NCBI GenBank assembly: GCA_002369175.1
Contig: DFES01000158.1
Span: 1 to 16,994 of the forward strand
From: Selenomonadaceae bacterium UBA3796
GTDB taxonomy: Bacteria; Bacillota; Negativicutes; Selenomonadales; Selenomonadaceae
Direction of reading: 5' to 3'
Length of the DNA: 16,994 bases
The notes under the pieces were generated by a model. That model worked only from the letters and a program-made list of their open reading frames with translations, made no database searches and was not told the origin of the DNA. A program made the position numbers and the translations under genes. The number at the start of each line of letters is the position of its first letter. Positions within the stretch are counted from its first letter, which is position 1. Below are positions 15,274 to 16,994 of this stretch, in pieces.

Positions 15274-16731
15274 TCAATAAGCGCCTTTCTTGCCAAAAAC
15301 GACCTTGACGGTCTTCAGTAGATAAACGATGTCCATCCATACGGACCAGTTCCTGACGTACCAGGCATCCAGCCGAAGCCGCCCCTCGAAGGCGATATCG
15401 TTCCGCCCGCTGATCTGCCAAAGACCCGTGATGCCCGGCACCGTGACGACAATGGTGGAGAGATATGCCCCCATGGCCTCCTTTTCCCGCGGAAGGTAGG
15501 GACGTGGGCCGACCAGGCTCATCTCCCCCTTGATGACGTTGATGATCTGGGGAAGCTCATCCAGACTGTAACGGCGAATGATCTTTCCCGCATGGGTGAC
15601 CCTGGGATCCTCCCCCCGAAGCTTCGCATAAGTCTCCCACTCCAGCTTCGCCTCCGGATTCTCCTCCAGATAGCGGTGCAGCATGGCATCGCCGTCCTTG
15701 TACATGGAGCGGAACTTGTAGCAGGTAAACTCCTTCCCGTTTCTGCCAATACGCTTCTGTGTGAAGAATACAGGCCCCGGATCGTCGAAATAGATCCAAA
15801 GGGAGAGAATCACGCCGATCAGAAGTATCATGGGCATGAGCAGAAGACCGACCACGATGTCGAAGAGCCGCTTGAGTGCACGGTTCTTCCAACTGGCCAG
15901 GTTGTTCCTGACCTTGAGCAGCATGAGCCTCGCATCCACAAGGCTCTCCACCTCAATGTTGCCCACGGGCGCTCCGATGATGTCAGGCACGAAGGCAACA
16001 TGCCTCACCAGGGGCTGTATGCGGTTCACCAGAGCAACCTGCTCCGCAGCCGAAAGCCCCGGAACCGTGATGATGACTTCCCGCACCTTCGTCAGAAGAA
16101 TCACCCGCTCAATATGCTCGAACCGTCCCAGAATGCGGAACTCCCGCGCCAATTTCTCCGAAACGGGATGATCGTCGATGAACCCTATGACACGATAGCC
16201 AAAGCCGGAATCCCGGTCAAAGGATTCCAGCACCAGTTCCGCAGTCCGACCCGCACCGATAAAGAGGACAGGAATCTGGAAGAGCTTGTGGCTGTTGATA
16301 TAGTTCTTGAAGAAGTAACGTGCGGCAAGAATGAAGGAGAAAACCAGAATGCCTGTCATCCCCACGAAAAACCGCGACACCACTTCCGCCACCTTGCCGA
16401 AATACATGAGCATGATGATGGTAAGGAGGCTGTAAAACACCGCCCAAAAGACACTCTGCGCCATCTTCCAGAAAGGCGTGCTGCGGAGCTGCGCCCGGGA
16501 GGTATGGAGGAAGCTGAGAAATATCGTAGGCACGATGATATAAATATATACATTCGGTATATAGAACCCGGAAGCGGCAAATGGCAGCCAGGATCGTCGA
16601 AGCTGATAGGCCAGGGACTCTGCCAGAATGATCATGGCGTAGTCCAGCAGCAAAAGCACCACGGGAAGAACCGCATCCGAATACTGGTCAAGAAGCCTCC
16701 GCCCCCATCGAAAGCCACTTTTCCTCTGCAT
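15274..16731 (-). CDS. wbaP: Undecaprenyl-phosphate sugar-1-phosphate transferase (WbaP family), initiating enzyme
   Basis: A 485-residue polyisoprenyl-phosphate hexose-1-phosphate transferase of the long WbaP/CpsE class. There are four to five N-terminal membrane segments (about 20-140), a central Rossmann-like domain (VLFIGAGRTAELVL, 155-168), a further membrane segment (about 286-313) and the conserved catalytic domain: KFRSM (339-343), D391-E392 in DELPQ, VGPRP (407-411) and SGR (441-443). It transfers a sugar-1-phosphate, probably galactose or glucose, from the UDP-sugar to undecaprenyl phosphate, starting the repeat. AGGAGG lies about 6 nt before the ATG at 16731; a GTG directly before it (16734) is less well spaced. 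It is the first gene of the cluster, 80 nt downstream of a predicted transcription start. PglC-like substrates (diNAcBac) are less likely given the long form. Confidence 0.92.
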   Translation of the reverse strand: MQRKSGFRWGRRLLDQYSDAVLPVVLLLLDYAMIILAESLAYQLRRSWLPFAASGFYIPNVYIYIIVPTIFLSFLHTSRAQLRSTPFWKMAQSVFWAVFYSLLTIIMLMYFGKVAEVVSRFFVGMTGILVFSFILAARYFFKNYINSHKLFQIPVLFIGAGRTAELVLESFDRDSGFGYRVIGFIDDHPVSEKLAREFRILGRFEHIERVILLTKVREVIITVPGLSAAEQVALVNRIQPLVRHVAFVPDIIGAPVGNIEVESLVDARLMLLKVRNNLASWKNRALKRLFDIVVGLLLMPMILLIGVILSLWIYFDDPGPVFFTQKRIGRNGKEFTCYKFRSMYKDGDAMLHRYLEENPEAKLEWETYAKLRGEDPRVTHAGKIIRRYSLDELPQIINVIKGEMSLVGPRPYLPREKEAMGAYLSTIVVTVPGITGLWQISGRNDIAFEGRLRLDAWYVRNWSVWMDIVYLLKTVKVVFGKKGAY

Positions 16732-16769
16732 CACGCACCTCCTGCAATCCCTTCAGCTCAAACATCCGC

Positions 16770-16807
16770 AAAAAAAGAAAATGAAACTTCCAATGCATTT
16801 CGTTTCA
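16770..16807 (-). promoter_or_regulatory. Leader hairpin with U-rich tract, possible attenuator
   Basis: Just after the predicted start site, TGAAAC (16807-16802) can pair with GTTTCA (16787-16782) around a 14-base loop that includes the palindrome AATGCATT. The hairpin is followed by TTTTCTTTTTTT (16781-16770). The layout resembles an intrinsic terminator in the leader, but the six-pair AT-rich stem is weak, so control of transcription elongation is only a possibility. Confidence 0.35.
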
Positions 16808-16819
16808 GTATATCATAAT

Positions 16820-16848
16820 ATCATATTCCCTTCCATAAAAAAAAGCAA
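16820..16848 (-). promoter_or_regulatory. Probable main promoter of the glycan cluster
   Basis: On the minus strand TTGCTT (16848-16843) and TATGAT (16825-16820) are separated by exactly 17 bases, in an AT-rich island of otherwise GC-rich DNA. The -10 box matches five of six bases, the -35 only three, so it may be weak or activator dependent. Transcription would start near 16812, giving a leader of about 80 nt before the WbaP-type gene. Confidence 0.55.
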
Positions 16849-16994
16849 CTTATCCATGCATGCAAGGGACTCTGCCCCATTCCGTCCTTTCGGGAACCTT
16901 CCCTCGGAAGATTTCATCTGTGGCAAAACTTGAACAATTGCGTTATAACGAGGCAGAAAATGTCCCCCGCTTCCGCAAGTGGGGGTGTAACATG
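16849..16994. other. Non-coding right edge upstream of the operon promoter
   Basis: Apart from the edge hairpin, this stretch holds a CGTTATAACG palindrome (16941-16950) and a small CTTCC-GAG-GGAAG hairpin on the minus strand near 16905-16917. A + frame is open from 16819 to the edge, with an ATG at 16960 preceded by GAGG, but only twelve codons remain, so a divergent gene cannot be claimed. No known riboswitch motif is recognised. Confidence 0.3.
16964..16985. terminator. Strong hairpin at the right edge, possible terminator of an upstream gene
   Basis: CCCCCGCTT (16964-16972) pairs with AAGTGGGGG (16977-16985) over nine pairs with one G-U and a CCGC loop. On the minus strand it is followed by ACATTTTC, a short T run, so it could end a gene lying beyond the right edge. 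Direction and role are uncertain because the gene is outside the window. Confidence 0.45.

Noticed and set aside
15592..16818. A 408-residue + strand open frame opposite the WbaP-type gene
   Set aside because: Antisense shadow that would also overrun the promoter region; no domain seen.
16861..16920. Possible riboswitch (cobalamin- or c-di-GMP-like GC-rich leader segments)
   Set aside because: The characteristic conserved boxes are absent and the segment lies upstream of the predicted transcription start.
1..16994. CRISPR array, tRNA or rRNA genes
   Set aside because: No regularly spaced direct repeats and no cloverleaf or rRNA-like segments were seen in reading the window.

Overview
The window is almost entirely one minus-strand gene cluster for making, modifying and exporting a surface glycan. 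Read in the direction of transcription it runs from about 16.8 kb down to about 0.15 kb. Several features point to a diderm, LPS-bearing Firmicute of the Negativicutes (Selenomonas/Mitsuokella-like): GC-rich coding sequence with AT-rich control regions, AGGAGG-type ribosome sites, a WbaP-type initiating transferase, a Wzm/Wzt exporter, and a heptosyltransferase of the autotransporter-modifying type. The taxon is an inference; no rRNA or other phylogenetic marker is present.

Unit 1 (16731-14407) holds a polyprenyl-phosphate sugar-1-phosphate transferase that starts the glycan on the lipid carrier and a family 2 glycosyltransferase of rhamnosyltransferase type. A good intrinsic terminator lies over the stop codon of the second gene. 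Unit 2 begins after an AT-rich, promoter-like gap: Wzm (permease), Wzt (ATPase with a C-terminal carbohydrate-binding domain), a VioA-like sugar aminotransferase, a NeuD-type acyltransferase, a stand-alone acyl carrier protein, a FabG-like SDR, a membrane acyltransferase-3, a KAS III, a 1262-residue protein with three glycosyltransferase domains, a GT2 with a helical-repeat tail, and an O-heptosyltransferase. Most junctions are overlapping or under 35 nt, so this looks like one translationally coupled operon. A MNT/HepT nucleotidyltransferase pair follows on the same strand.

The most interesting part is the block at 7.1-12.1 kb: aminotransferase, sugar N-acyltransferase, private ACP, ketoreductase and KAS III, with no dehydratase or enoyl reductase. 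This is what is needed to make a short 3-hydroxyacyl-ACP (3-hydroxybutyryl is the simplest) and attach it to the amino group of a 4-amino-4,6-dideoxyhexose such as viosamine. The same gene kinds are known from the flagellin viosamine island of Pseudomonas syringae. Here they sit inside an ABC-exporter glycan operon whose Wzt carries a glycan-recognition domain, so the acylated sugar may be the end cap that licenses export. The nucleotide-sugar precursor genes (RmlA/RmlB-like) are not in the window.

Both edges are non-coding. Bases 1-148 lie downstream of the operon and contain small inverted repeats that could be the end of a mobile element. Bases 16732-16994 hold the main promoter, a leader hairpin followed by a U-rich tract, and a strong hairpin at the edge.
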